Shown one piece after another: positions 1-12,929 of a DNA stretch of 64,000 nt. This DNA is from Embiotoca jacksoni (taxonomy: Eukaryota; Chordata; Actinopteri; Embiotocidae). The notes beneath the pieces are model-generated. The model did no database searches and had not been told where the DNA came from. It worked only from the letters and a program-made list of their open reading frames with translations. The position numbers were made by a program, and so were the translations under genes. Positions within the stretch are counted from its first letter, which is position 1, and every line of letters begins with the position of its first letter. Where the stretch lies: positions 12,419,911-12,483,910 of the forward strand of contig JAKOON010000009.1 in assembly GCA_022577435.1 (NCBI GenBank). The letters are read 5' to 3'.

Positions 1-138
1 CCTGGCTCCAGGTCTGGACCGGGGGCTTTGCTGCCGCAGGTCCTTATGGGTTCATATTAGGATCGATGTGTCCTCCTAACGTACTAACAGTAAGAAAACA
101 CCTCAGTGAAGAGAACACACTTCAGTGAAGAGAATATA

Positions 139-895
139 CAGTGCATCCAGAAAGTATTCACAGCACTTCACTTTTTCCACATTTTGTTATATTACAGCCT
201 TATTCCAAAATGGATTAAATTAATTTTTCCCCCTCAACATTCTACACACAATACCCCATAATGACAATGTGAAATACATTTTTTTGAAATTTTTGCAAAT
301 CTATTAAAAATCAAAAACGAAAAAAAAAATAAATAAATAATAATATCACATGTACATAAGTATTCACAGCCTTTGCCATTACACTCAAAATTGAGCTCAG
401 GTGCGTCCTGTTTCCACTGATCATCCTTGAGATGTTTCTACAACTTGATTGGAGTCCACCTGGTAAATTCAGTTGATTGGACATGATTTGGAAAGACACA
501 CACCGTCTATATATAAAGGTCCCACAGTTGACAGTGCATGTCAGAGCACAAACCAAGCCATGAAGTCCAAAGAATTGTCTGTAGACCTCCGAGACAGGAT
601 TGTATTGAGGCACAGATCTGGGGAAGGGTACAGAAAAATGTCTGCCGCATTGAAGGTCCCAATGAGCACAGTGGCCTCCATCATCCATAAATAGAAGAAG
701 TTTGGAACCACCAGGACTCTTCCTAGAGTTGACCGCCCGGCCAAACTGAGCGATCGGGGGAGAAGGGCCTTAGTCAGGGAGGTGACCAAGAACCCGATGG
801 TCACTCTGACAGAGCTCCAGCATTGCTCTGTGAAGAGAGGAGAACCTTCCAGAAGGACAACCATCTCTGCAGCACGCCACCAAAAGACTGTGTTT
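139..895 (+). mobile_element. Truncated Tc1/mariner-like transposon
   Basis: The left end starts CAGTGCATCCAGAAAGTATT directly after a TA dinucleotide (137-138), the Tc1/mariner target. The core AAGTATTCACAGC at the outer end recurs as AAGTATTCACAGCC near 358-371, giving the double direct-repeat layout of the ~200-bp terminal repeats of fish Tc1 elements. A transposase start follows at 560. Similarity stops near 895 and no right-hand inverted repeat is visible nearby, so the element is 3'-truncated and dead. Family assignment is from recall of fish Tc1 ends. Confidence 0.88.
560..895 (+). pseudogene. Tc1 transposase fragment (DNA-binding half only)
   Basis: From the ATG at 560 the reading begins MKSKELSVDLRDRIVLRHRS, typical of the N-terminal paired-like helix-turn-helix of fish Tc1 transposases, and continues through the STVASIIHK segment. 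A TAG at 692-694 interrupts it where the family usually has a tryptophan codon. The same frame then resumes with KKFGTTRTLPR, the basic linker, and an SRRTTISAA segment, and ends near 895. The DDE catalytic domain is absent. It cannot encode active transposase. Confidence 0.85.
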
Positions 896-1422
896 TGCAT
901 GTTTCAGTGTATTTAAAATAAATTAAAGATACTTTTCAGTGAAGCTCATGTCTGCTTATATTATTTTTCCGAGTTGCATCACTTTGATGTGCTGATGTTG
1001 TGCAGACTGAGTAAAATTAATGTCCCTTTGACTGTAACATTGTGATGATGACCTACCTGAAGCAAGTTTCAAGTACACTTGTTGAGTCTTATGAAGCACA
1101 TCTTTCCCATGAAGCTCTGAATCTAAATACTGCATCACCCAGACCATGATTGCTCTCAACTGTCTGGGTTTGAACAGAGTAATGTCACAAATTGGGACTT
1201 AAAATTCAATTCATAGTGGTTTGGATGGATAAAATATATATATTTTCACCCTCCTGTGAAATGATCCAGTATACGAGATTCTTACTGTTGAAAACTGACT
1301 TGAGCACCATTATTGTGAGTTTAACTTTAGGTTTTTGTATGCAAAGTATTCTCTAACCTCTGCGAGGCCGGATTACAAACATGCTTTCCTAACATGGCCA
1401 CATGTAGTCGCTGTGCAGTCCG
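896..1422. other. Non-coding stretch upstream of the rims3 promoter
   Basis: No coding exon or recognisable repeat. The motif TTCAGTGAAG flanks both sides of the Tc1 remnant (121-130 and 933-942), and a near-identical copy, CTCAGTGAAG, lies at 103-112, giving a short tandem pair on the left. The sequence becomes CT-rich toward 1437. Confidence 0.5.
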
Positions 1423-1704
1423 CTCAAAGCAGCCAAGCCTCCTTGTAATCCCTCTCCTCTCCTCTCCTCTTCTTCCCTCCCTCCTCTCCTCTCACCACAG
1501 CAGCGCGTCTCTCACCGCGCCTTGGATGCCGTGTGACGACCAGCAGCAGCAGCACTGAGCGGAGAAACCGTCCAACAAGCCGCCTGTCCGCACGCCAGCA
1601 CAGCAAAAACACAACCCAAACGATGACATTCTTACAGAAACGACAGGAGCAAACATTTATTTGACAACTTCCGAGCCCGCACCTTGCCTTCGCCGCTCCT
1701 TGCT
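1423..1704 (+). promoter_or_regulatory. rims3: Probable rims3 promoter and untranslated exon 1
   Basis: A pyrimidine-rich run (1438-1495) leads into a CpG-containing block with GCGCG and CGCC motifs. This block ends in a consensus donor, GTAAGT, at 1705. No long ATG reading frame is present, as expected for a 5' UTR exon. It is the best promoter-like sequence upstream of the first rims3 coding exon on the same strand. The transcription start and the splice to downstream exons are inferred. Confidence 0.45.
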
Positions 1705-2340
1705 GTAAGTGGTGAGTGCACTGATTCCTTTTTTTGTTTTTTTAATTTGCAGGGCTCAGTTTCTGCACAGGGCAATGATAGCGTCAATGGACTGACAGTC
1801 GGAATAATGCAATTAACAGCTTTGCAGGAGCATTGCTCAGACTGGCTGCAGTTACTTGAATTTGTTTTTTAATGTTTGAATATTTTGGAATAAATTGCCA
1901 CTAGGTTAGATTAGCAACTGGGAAGACTTGGTTCGCTCGTTTACATTCTCATCTGACAGGCTAGCAATGCCAGGATGTACTTCCAGTTTACAGGTTCATG
2001 CCCCCTCTTGCTTCATTTAAGATCATTAACTGTTTAAAGGGATTGACATAGTCACATGAGATGGTATGGAGAAGATAATGCACATTAAAGCTGTAGTATA
2101 GAGAATGTGATGTGACCTAAATACTCGTTGATGTCACTTTCTGCCTATTTTCTGCTTTTATTTTTCCACCTTACGTTGTATTGTTTGGACATTTGAATAT
2201 CATCTGAAGTTAAAGTTCTGGCATGTCAGAGGTCAACTGTTCACATCTGTTTGTGACCTGGGGAGGGTTGCATGGGCTCAAAAGCAGCTATGCACCACTG
2301 CCCCCTTTTTGATTGTTTGTTTAGGTGCATGTCACAGTTG

Positions 2341-2373
2341 GGATGGGGGGAGGGGGGCGGGGGGGGGGGGGGG
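2341..2373 (+). repeat. G-rich run
   Basis: Thirty-three bases that are almost all G, ending in a long uninterrupted G homopolymer. Likely length-polymorphic and able to form G-quadruplexes. Confidence 0.85.
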
Positions 2374-3164
2374 TGAATGAGGGAGGAGAATAAGCATATT
2401 TTAAGGTGCCTGCGCTCTGCTAGCGCTCCAGTCAGGCCAAGTGCATGCTGAGGTGTGAGATTGTGTCAGATGGCCACACGCACACACATGTATGTACACA
2501 GACGCAAACACAAACAACGTCCCGATCTCAGCTCAGACTGTGCTCCCCACCTGTGGATGGAAACACATGACACGGCTCCTCAGCCCCATGTGATTGTCTT
2601 TTCAGTCCTGCAATGAAAATATAAAGGTCTGAAAGCTGTTTGATATGTCTAACGTGTAATTGTCAGTGTTAGGCTCCGAGTGTGAAGCACAGCGTAAGTG
2701 CATTAACTCGCACTAAAGGAGTGGGCCTTTCTTGGCCCGTTTTAAGGAGAAAGAGAATAATTATCCATGTGCTTAACTCTTGAAATCCTTGCCTGACTCA
2801 GACTTGATCCTTTGAATAATCTACTGAGACAGAATTGAGACAGCAAAAGCTGAAAAGAAACTCAAGCTGGTGCTGTGGAAAAAGCGTGCCCCTATAGCCC
2901 CATTTGGACTTAACTCAAACATTGAAATGACATTTTCCACAAATTCTGTATTCTAAACCAGTAAAAAAAGAAAGATGAAAAAAATATCCTATTATCATCC
3001 TCACACAGCTGCCACATGTCTGTTTATGAAGTATTCATCCACTTTCATCACAGCTTTGCTCCACGTTCGGTTGGGTGTGGCGATCCAAGCGGCTTCGAGA
3101 TTTGTGGCACATAAGTTAGGTACCAATTCAAAGCGTGCTTTTGTGAAATATTTTCTCGGATGAA

Positions 3165-3171
<7 letters not shown>

Positions 3172-3208
<37 letters not shown>

Positions 3209-3427
3209 TTGAGTCTGAGTGGTGGAGAGAGATGCGTCACATAGTATCAGATAAGCTGGTTACTCCAAAGGCCAGCCCGACTGTTTTGCACTGTATCATC
3301 TTCCATCAAAGAGCTTCTGCTGACACACACACACACAGACACATACACACACGCACACACACGCACGCAGACACACAATTCTCAAAATTGATAGCTGGAA
3401 AGGGCAAAGGCAAAGTCCAGTGCTGTA

Positions 3428-3474
<47 letters not shown>
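3172..3474 (+). repeat. Cluster of three TG/CA microsatellites
   Basis: A (TG)n tract at 3172-3205, an interrupted (CA)n tract at 3323-3376 and a pure (CA)n tract at 3429-3474. TG and CA tracts on one strand are complementary, so the transcript could fold here. Confidence 0.9.
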
Positions 3475-3477
<3 letters not shown>

Positions 3478-4270
3478 CATAAATGCACTTTTATCACGTA
3501 GACACATCTCACCACGCTTAAAATCTGCAGCTGGTCCCGGTGCTCTTTGAAATGAAAATCAAATGAAAACAACCACGGGTCCGAGCAGACACTTACAACC
3601 GTAATGAACAGGCTCGGTGCATTTTCACATGTATTGTTGCACCGTATGTCGCTGCATGCTCTCGTGGACAACCATCTGTAAGGTGCAGTTCACGAGCCAA
3701 CTTGTATGTATCATCAAAGAGGGTGGCTGTGATTGGCTGACAATGGATGGCTGCACGGTGTTGCGCCTCGCTTCCCACTTCAAACCAGACTTGCTAATGA
3801 GACACTTTTGTTTTGTATAGGATTATTTTGCACACTCACACAAAACCTCACCGAGAGGATGTTGACCGATACGGATGTGCGCATGCTGTGCTTGACCTAT
3901 ATTTCTGTCATGTTCAGTGCACAATGTCAGGAGATGATCCAGTTGAATGTCAATGTACTTTTTCCAGGAGATGCAACAACAGTTCCTAAAAAAAAAACTA
4001 TTTCACTCTACACCTGATATGTTTTGAGATTGCAGCTTGGTCGACAAAGGTGACCTCCATTATCAGCATGCTCATACTTGCTTACTAATTTACAACCTTT
4101 AAAAGAGTTAAAGGTCTGCTGCACTTCCTGCAAAACGCCATTTCTAAAAATACCAAAATAGTGTTTTGAGTAAGTATTATTGTAATCCATTGATTTGTGC
4201 TATATATTTACAATAATAAGCCAACAGTTTGAAGACCGTTCACTTTCTTTCTCAAACTATTCTGAGGTAT

Positions 4271-4575
4271 TTCTAGGTTTGGGCAATACAGATCAATATT
4301 ATATTGATATTATGATATGGGACAAGAAATCGTCTAATATGTTGGACAATATTATGATGGGATTTGTCTTTTCATGGTTTTTAAGGCTGCGTCACAGGAA
4401 AGTGATAACATTTTCAAGCTGTTCTATTATTTGCCTTTATCCACTCAGTCATTATGACCACATTACTAATGATTATTTATTAGAAATCCCATTGTGTAAA
4501 TATTTTATGACTAATAGTCATTCCTACAATCTTGTTTCAATATCTATATTGAGGTATTTGGTCAAAAGTTTTGTC
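4271..4575 (+). mobile_element. Diverged MITE copy, same family as 28489-28798
   Basis: Read in the same direction, it shares ordered blocks with the better-preserved copy at 28489: CAATAT near the start, GGTTTTTAAGGCTGC, ACAGGAAA, GAGCTGTTGTATTATTTGC-like and TAAATATTTT, then a closing GAGGTAT block. The terminal GGGCTGG repeat has decayed to GGTTTGGGCAATA. Confidence 0.6.
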
Positions 4576-5315
4576 AAGTCAGCTTTGGTCCATATCACTC
4601 TCTTCTTGATGCAGGTCAGTTAAATGTTTCTCAATGTGAACTGCAGGATTAGAAGAATTGAACCTGCTGCAAAGTTTCATGTGCAACAAATCTTCTGAGA
4701 GAAATTTGGCATCATAATTGATTTGTAAAGTGAATTTAGAAAGTATAATTGCAAATTATGATTTAAAATACTGACCCTGCAGAGTACGATTTCAATTTTA
4801 GATAATAATTAATGCCTTAAAGTACCGTAATACTGACTAACTAACATTCATTTGTACTCAGACACATCAGCACAACAAGCAGATGACGCAGGGCGACGCG
4901 TCAGCTGGGTGATAAGGGTGCTTACCACATGGGTGCAAATGTCCCAATCGAGTCCCCGGTTTGATTTGCGTGCAGACATACTTTTACTGGTTTTCATTTC
5001 CTGTCTATCTCTACTGTCACAGTACCAAAATGCCCCCCTCCGCCCCTCCTCCAAAAAAAAAAAAAAAAAAGCTCAAGACAAATAAAAACAACCCTAGAAA
5101 GAGGTCAGGTATAAAAGGGAGTATGAATACAAATAGCCTAAAACCCTATGATAGAAGTCTTAAAAACATAAGCGAGGAGAGAGATAAATATATGACTCTT
5201 ATCTTGTCCTCCCGCTGGATTTGACTACGTTCCAGTGCACACATCCCTTTGAGAGGTTTAGCAGTAAGTAAGACAGAGAGGTGTGCTCAGACTGACCCTG
5301 GCCGTGTCTCTACAG

Positions 5316-5381
5316 ACCGATTGCAGCTCCCACCCGCCGCACCACACGGCCCATGCAGCCTAAGCTCGGTGATTTGACATG
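5316..5381 (+). other. rims3: Candidate untranslated rims3 exon
   Basis: A 66-bp segment bounded by a good acceptor (GTGTCTCTACAG before 5316) and a consensus donor (GTAAGT at 5382). It holds an ATG at 5353 followed by nine open codons up to the donor. Joined to the acceptor at 14954, that frame ends at a TGA overlapping the main rims3 ATG. Exon status rests on splice signals alone. RIMS3 is known to have non-coding 5' exons in mammals, which makes the call plausible. Confidence 0.4.
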
Positions 5382-7827
5382 GTAAGTGGGGTGAGATCTC
5401 GTGCGCTACTCCGCCCCGGTGCCTGCCACCAGTATTCCAGGTGGGATGGAGGGATGGAGGGGGTGGGGGGTGGTGGTGGTGGCTGAGGGGTAGCGAGAGA
5501 GATGTCACTGACCACATTAGTCACCAGAAAAAGCGGGCCATGAGTCAGGAAAGCTCCTAGTCTCATCCATCACACCCCTCTTAACCCACTTTCCTTCCAG
5601 CCCAGCCACTGTGACTTTTTATTTTTCTATTTTCCGCTGGCTCTCCATCCCCTTGCTGCTGACAGAGTAACTTTGCCATCCTTCTTTTGATGCTGATGAA
5701 AAGGAGAAGAGGGCGCAAAGAGAATGGCTCAGTGCTGGACAGATTGCAGGTTGCGGCGAGAGATGAAGGCGAGAAGAGATTTAGGGTCAACATTTGTAGT
5801 GCAGCGAGGGAAAGAGTAAGGAAATAAACACTCTGTAAGCAAACAGCTTTTACAATAAATATAACGGTTAAAGGGAGTGTGTTTAGTCTGTGCCACTGCA
5901 GGGACGTAAAGACGATAACATTGTGATATACACTGGTGTGTCTCATTTTCACACCCGAGTCCTATGGTGCTGTGCAGAGAGAAACCCTGTGAGCTGGTGA
6001 GACTTCTGTGGGGTGATAAGTGATGATATGAGAAAGGTCTCACTTCTCCAGAAGGCTGCTGGCTGAAATCTGGGTCGAGGTGTTTGATTCATTGCTGCGA
6101 TGAAAACATAATATTGCCAGTGCGACAGGATTAGTCTGGAAAATGGGAGAAACTGGGAATAAAAACATTTGAAGGATTTCAGAGTCGGAATGTGATGGTT
6201 GTCAGTGACTTAGTGCATTTTGCAGTAAGACAGAAAGAAAAAACACCTTCCAAATATAATGATTTATCAATAATACAGTCCATTTACTTAGACATTTTGA
6301 ATGCAGGACTTTTACTTGTAATGGAGTATTTAATTTAATCTTACTTTATTAATAGAGTATACTGTCAGAACAAACATTTGCAACTTAAAGTTTGTATTTA
6401 TGTAAATTATGGCAAGCAAATTTTGGTTCTATTTATTGCGAGCACACAAATATGGATATTAGTATAATTGAATAGAATCTGTCCATGACTTATATTTTTA
6501 AATAAGAGTTCAAAAGTTTACATTTAATCTACAAACTGTTTTGTAAAACACTTGGTAAAAAATATTAGCATTGCAAAATATTTGATTTTATGATTATAAA
6601 TTATATGATTAAGATATTATGTTCTTAAATAATATGGTATAGTAGAGTAAAGTGCACTTTCATTTAAAAAAGTATATGAGCATGTTATAACAGCTTGATT
6701 AACAAAGGTGGCATGCTAAAATATTAGCTATTAAAGCTGTATCAAAATATTTGAATAATTTTCATTGAGATTTGAGTCAATTATATACAGAGGCTTTGGG
6801 AGGTTTTTTTTTAGCCACAGAGAAAGCGAAATATTTGTTTTCTTAAATATGCCACATTAGCCATGACTGTTTTTTGTGCTCCTCAATCTAAGCGCTGTGC
6901 ATGCTGGTGAACACAACCAGCAGCAGGTGAAGAGTTGCTGTATCAGATGTGGAATCATTTATAAAGTTTTATTATTAAGACAAATGTTTTTGCCATAAAG
7001 TAATATCTGCCTTATTATGATAAGACAGTGTTATCCGTTTGTTGACATAACAGATGTGTCCATTTCAATTACAGTTTAGAGAACGTCAGACCTGCTAATT
7101 TGACTTGCAACTGTAGCTCTGATAGAGAAAATGTAAATCTTTGCTTCCCTGCCACGGCACATTCGACACGATTCAGGGCAGTTTGTGTAAACATGGTGTG
7201 ACGGATTTAATTTATGTCTGCTGTCACAAGGTGATGTAGAGGGAGTGACTCGATGACTCGCCTCATTAGAGATTTTATTGGATAAAACTTTGATTGAGCC
7301 AATGGGAGAGGCAAAGTGAAAGCTTCTTATGAACTCCTTTTTTCTGTTCATTTCACGGCTGTTGGCGTTTGATTCAGATTTGTGTCTGTGTGCACCAGAC
7401 ATAATATTGCTCTGCAAAGTGTGAAATGGGAAATTTGTGAATATTTGATGGTGCCGTGAATGTATGTGGTCAGTTAGTTTCTGACGCAGTAAGTGAGACT
7501 GAAGAAATCAAATCTGTCTCTGAGCTGAGTGTTTTACAGGAGATTTGGATGTTAATTCAAGTCCAACAGCCAAGATATCAGTGTCAGCACCCTCTGTCAT
7601 TCAATATTTTGGCTCCGTCTTCTGCCACACTCTGGCACGTACATCCAGTACAGCATATGTGTGTTTGCACGACGCTGGGCTCCTCTGTGTGTGATTTTGT
7701 GTGTGATCCATTTGGCGCCCAGTCCTCCCACAGCCTGGCACTCTTACTCTTCTCTGTGTAGAGCTGTAAAACCAGCCTTCTGTTTTCTCGCCTTAAAAGA
7801 CCCCTTATGATCTGAGAGATACAGTAA

Positions 7828-7839
7828 CCCCCCCCCCCC

Positions 7840-7928
<89 letters not shown>

Positions 7929-7966
7929 CACACACACACACACATGCACACACACGCACGCACACG
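7828..7966 (+). repeat. C17 run plus long (CA)n tract
   Basis: Seventeen C (7828-7844), one G, then about 120 bp of CA dinucleotides with rare CG steps toward the 3' side. Open reading frames across it encode only Cys-Val or His-Thr repeats and are artefacts. Confidence 0.95.
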
Positions 7967-9357
7967 CAGCACCAGGCCAAGCACAACGGCAGCAGGCGCC
8001 CGGCGACACATGCAGTATCATAACCTGGGAAGTCTCCATGGTAGCTTCAACGGGAAATGCATCACAGCTCCTGCCTGCCCTTGTGCACTGCCGCTGTGAA
8101 TGTTCATTGTGCATTTCTTTTTTATCTGTCGCTATTCATTCACTCTTGCACACAATGCAAGACGCAAAAACATGTCTCGGACATAAAATGTAAAAAACAA
8201 ATCTGTGATCAGGAGATGTTGTTATATAAATGCTGTTGATACAGTAAAGATACCCTGACCAGTTTAATCTTTTCAAACCTTTACATTAAATTACAAGTGC
8301 TGTGTCCTACAGTTGAAATTTTAACACCAATTATTGTACCTGGGAGAAATGAAGTAAGCACAGCTCCTTAATAAAGTAAAATCTGTCATCCAGGACAGTC
8401 TTTATCAAATTAAAAGAGACACACAAGCTCCTCAAGGCTGAAACCTTACATTCAAACTGCAGTGGTGGAAGAAATGCTGACTTATTCTTTGGAGTTTAAA
8501 GGTCTATTGACATTTGACTGAAATCAAATGACCAGGCGAGCATTCCTGATTGATAGATCGCCACCCTTCCCCTCCACGGTTAATTTTGTTGTGATTCAGC
8601 TCTGTTTACTCTCTTCTGTCCCATGAGGGAAATTCAGCTTGCCGCAGCCAAAAGCACTTGGCAAAGATGCATCACTACAAAGTGATCCGACAGCTAATAC
8701 AAAAAACATAAAAAAGCAAAACAAAACAAAAAAACAATCAGAAAGACTTACAATAGTAAAAGAAATATGGCAGATGTAATAGGAATAAACAAAATCATAC
8801 ATTAAATTGATGAATGACAACGAGTCAAAACACCATACAATGTTTACCTCTAATTCGATGTATGCAAGTCACCTTGGCTTCAGATTGTTTTCTGATAAAC
8901 CACTCAGACCTACAGTAAATCCTTATCATCTACTGGGCTGTTAAATTGTAGGTTAATTAACTGGCCAGCAGTGGCAGTGTGGTCTGCATGCTAGAGAGCA
9001 ACCTCAAAGAGACCATTAATGGATCGCTCAGCCATATCTAATTACAAGGTTGTGGCGTTTGTGTTTATGGGTGAAACTGAAAAGAGAGATCAGGTTTTCA
9101 GTGGTTCCGAGCTGAATTTCTCAGACTGCAGACAGTTTGGTTGAGCCCGATGTTAGTTGGTCTTGTACACTGTTGTCTGAAAGTTGGTGTAATTTTAAAC
9201 CGGCGGTGACTCCAAACATTCAAGGTTTGTGTCATTTAGGGAGAATTTATGGTTGCATTCAGTTTTTTTTTTTTTCCCAATTTAATGTGTGAAATAATAA
9301 AATCTAACAAAAAGTTGTGAATTGTTAAACAAATGCTTCAACATTTTAGAGCTGTGC

Positions 9358-9540
9358 TTCTTCCTCTCCTTTTGAAAGTTTAATGAGAGGATCAATACCA
9401 CTGTCTTTATCTGTTTGTTGAAAATATAAAGCTACAATTAGCTGCCAGATATCTTAGAACAGAGAGTGGAAACAGGGGGGGGGGGCAGCTAGAGTGGCTC
9501 TGGACGAAGTTAAAAATAATCCACCAATACCTACCTTTAA
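9358..9540 (+). repeat. Dispersed teleost repeat, copy 1
   Basis: Contains the ordered blocks GAGAGGATCAATACCACT, GTGGAAACAGGGG, GCTAGAGTGGCTCTGGAC and CCACCAATACCTACC that recur in other copies here (for example 28300-28480). I recall it as a very common fish repeat but cannot name its class. Confidence 0.6.
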
Positions 9541-10348
9541 GGCTTAGTACTTGTTAAATAACAACCAAACCGAGTTACAAATGTGTGTCTTTTTCCGTGT
9601 GTTTGTAGAGGCTAGCATGTGGAGGCAACTCCATCTTTTGTTTTATCATATTGAACCCAAGTATCTTTTTCTTTCAATTTCTTTCCACGTCCCAAATCTG
9701 GATCCTGCTCGCTTTCAAACACGAACACTCATCTAATTTAAGAAGCCATAGTCTTACGCGGGAGGGGTCGTGTGGGGTTGAGACGGGCTGCGTCGAGGTG
9801 TGGAGGAGGAGCTGAGAGCCACCAGAACGGGTGGAGGGAGCGGTTTGCTGATGGTAGGAGAAATAAATGAGCTCTGTGATGAGAAGTTAGAGAGCACAGA
9901 GACATATGGGGAGGGAGCTGTCTGGCACAGAGATGAAGATGGATGGGCTGCAGGTCTGCCTGTAGGTCCTGCAAAACACTGTATGGGGACAGGTGCATGG
10001 TGCCGTGTTCAGCGGTGACACTGTAGATATTAAAGGTTAAAAGACTCGGAGAACGCAGAGTGGGTTTGGTGATTTGGTGAAACTGCAGCACAACAGGCCA
10101 AATGGTCCTGAAATGGGCTGTGATAGTTATAATTATCCATGTTGCACCTCCAGGATTTCATTGTTGTCCAGAACGGACAAACCGAACATTGGTTCGAAAG
10201 AGGTCCTTTCACGAGTTTTGCAGCCGCTGCGGATTCTCTTTCATGTTGAGATGTGGAGGGGTGCTCGGTTGGTCTGACCTGACTGCTTGATGGCACTAAA
10301 TCCGCTACACTCCCCTTTTCAGAAAACAGGAAGGTTAGAAACTCTTAG

Positions 10349-10640
10349 CCTGGTTTTACCAGACCCAAATTCACTGGCCACACCCCATAAGTATTTTTTC
10401 CCCCGGTCGCTGCATCCTAATGGGCTTAGACCTCAGGTTTATTTTGAAACTATTGGCACAGCCTTTAACCAATTGGCATTGACCAACATATGTGGCAAAA
10501 CTCTACAGCTGCAACTAGAAAAAAACAACAACACTTCATTGCAATGTCATCGCACTTAACTACTGACAGTGGTCACTAATTGGTCCGCCCCTCCGAGTGG
10601 CTGTGCTACGTTAATGCGAACAGGTTTTTCAGACTAAAAC
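10349..10640 (+). repeat. Dispersed repeat, copy A of a two-copy pair
   Basis: Shares ordered blocks with 25853-26110: TTACCAGACCCAAATTCACT, GCATCCTA.TGGG, ATTGGC.CAGCCTTTAACCAA, ATTGACCA and AACAGGTTT.CAGACTA. Both lie in presumed rims3 introns in the same orientation, so they are probably two insertions of one non-autonomous element. Confidence 0.7.
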
Positions 10641-10779
10641 TGAAGCTGATGAAGAAAAAGTCAGACATTCTGTATTTATCCAACTGCAAATCATGACTTT
10701 CCCAAAGAAGCATGCAACTTTTGATTAAACAACCAATGCTGTCGCACATCTGGTGAGGACAGGCAGTATATTTTGGAAA

Positions 10780-10880
10780 AAGCATTCTCTTACCAAGAGT
10801 GAGATGAGACGATCGATAGTACTCTGATATCTGTAAAGTATTTATGAAGCTGGAGCCAGATGTTTAGCTACCCTAAACTG
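10780..10880 (+). repeat. Dispersed teleost repeat, partial copy 2
   Basis: Carries GAGATGAGACGATCGATA, a run matching the CTGATATCTGTAAAGTATTT block, and GAAGCTGGAGCCAGA, in the same order as the fuller copies. Confidence 0.5.
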
Positions 10881-11339
10881 AAAACTGTTCACCGACATCT
10901 GTCTGGCAGCACCAAAAAAATAAATTTGTTTTCTTCTTTTCACATTTTCATTTTATTGAACAGAGGACATTATTTAGACGGACAGGAAATCAAAAGAGAG
11001 AGAGAGAGAGAGAGGGACGTGTGGTATGAAACGAAAGTATGCGATTTGAAAAGAACTGCGGGGGTAGGAGTTGGCTTGGTTGCTGGGCAACCACTGGACA
11101 CAACCAGAAGTCCCGCTGATCGGGTTTTGTTGCCTGTGGACCGAGACGGGTTCAGTGTCTCTGCAGCTCCCAGTGTTTGGGCAGTGCTAAGCTAAGCTAA
11201 GTCCTGTTCCTTCACTGGATCACTCTCGCACACAGAAACAGTGAAGCCTTTGCTCTGTGGATATGAAACCAACATCGTTACCATTGTCAATTGTCAGTGC
11301 AGATGTCCCCCGGGCAAAACGTACATATACAGGACACTA

Positions 11340-12200
11340 TGGGCCTGATTTACTAAGATCTCAAATAAAGGGTATTCAATTGCGTGTATTTTCCAAAGGG
11401 TTGCACATTTATTTCGCACCCGTTTTGCGAGTGATTTATTAAGAGTATTTGCGTCACTGATATCAGGTGCAAATCGCTGTATTTAAATGAGGGGTTTGAG
11501 TGTGTTAATGTGATCCCAGCAATGGAAAACAGAGCGACCGCAAAAAGAAAAGGAAATCTGATCCCATTGAAATTAAGAAATATAAAAATAACAAGAACAA
11601 AACGCTATATAGGAGATTATCAGCAAGGAAGTCAATACTGTGGGAAAAAGAAAAAAAAGCGAGAAAAAAAACAGCATAATAATAAAACGCTGGCAATAAA
11701 ACCGGAGGGATGGTGACATGCTTCTATCAAACACCGATCAAAAGGTGCAGCTCTTTCTGTGATGAGCAGGTGACTTTTCATTCAGTGCCTCGCGAGTGCT
11801 CGGGGACCTTTTGTACCTGCGAAGTCTGCTGGACACATTCAGGGCCCCGGGACAGCACACCTGAATAACACAGCGATACGCTGGAATGACCCAGAGGCAG
11901 GAAAATGCTGAGTCGTAAGGAGTTTTTTTTAATTGCTGGTATTCCGCGTCCCCTCCTTGTTGTTGTGTAAATCATCATTAAGTTCATTGAATAACTCAGA
12001 AATGTCATCGCTGGACAAACGATATGTCATTTCTTTACCACAAACATCTCAGAAATGTTTAAACGCTTGGAAAACCTTGCTCTCGACATATTCTTTGGTT
12101 TCTCTGCGTCTCACCACAGTAAGAGCAGCCGTCTCTCCAGATTTGCGCACCTGATTAACAGTCGTACTAAAATTCGCACGCAATCACTTCTCCGTTAGGA
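11340..12200. mobile_element. Harbinger-like element remnant
   Basis: Starts GGGCCTGATTTACTAAGATC, an end I recall from PIF/Harbinger-type vertebrate elements. Subterminal sequences are inverted relative to each other: ATTGCGTG and TCAGGTGCAAATC on the left match ATTGCGTGCG and TCAGGTGCGCAAATC on the reverse strand at 12140-12190. The interior has no intact transposase frame. The right boundary is approximate. Confidence 0.5.
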
Positions 12201-12929
12201 GAAAAGGAGGAATGGATGCATGTCTCGGTTATTGTCAGTATCAGTGTCATATCTTCCTCTCTCTCCTCCTCCTGCTTTCACTCTGTAATTTGCTCAAAGA
12301 TGAGGCCACAGCTCCCCCTCCTCCCCCCGTCCGCCAGGGAGGCGTGTGCATGGGCTGGAATAGAAAAGAGGGAGAGTGGGGAGGAGAGGGAAACAGAAGA
12401 GAGGAAAATCAGGTCGTACAGTATATGCTCACCTTGATTTCTGCTTTCTTGCCTCTACTTCCCCTCCCTCCCTCGCTCTTTCCTCTCGGTACCCTTTCCA
12501 GTCGTAACAAATGTCACTGCCACAGCTTTTTACAGTACAAAGCGTGCAGCTTTCCTCCTTCTCGACTTAGTATCATGAGTTTTATTGCAAAATGCCACAA
12601 TCTGACCTTCGCTACATCTTTTCATTGTTTTTCAATAGCTCCCACTTGTGCCACTCTGGTATTGATAAATGCCGGTCAGCAAAGTTCTTTGGGCTGTAAG
12701 CATCATGTTTGTGGTGGTGCGACAGAGGCGAGTTGTGACGATGATTTGCGGGGACATCTGAAGCACAGTGCATTTTCATTTGAGTCTTCTGTACCAAAGA
12801 GGTTTAAGGGCAAATTGGTTGTGCTGCATATGTATTATTTATGATTTCCAGAGATGTTGGAGTAGCATAAAGCATTCGTGCACCGATCACGGCTGAGTAT
12901 GTAAAATTGATATCTTATAGCCACGCAAG

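Larger units (their letters stand above)
1705..5315 (+). other. rims3: Presumed rims3 5' intron
   Basis: No coding exon is visible. Contents are a G-rich run (2341-2373), three CA/TG microsatellites (3172-3474), an AT-rich diverged MITE copy (4271-4575) and an A18 run near 5053. The assignment as an intron depends on the untranslated exons proposed at 1423-1704 and 5316-5381. Confidence 0.4.

Noticed and set aside
12212..12844. 210-codon open frame on the plus strand
   Set aside because: No recognisable domain, start context or splice-linked partner. Composition looks like random intronic sequence.
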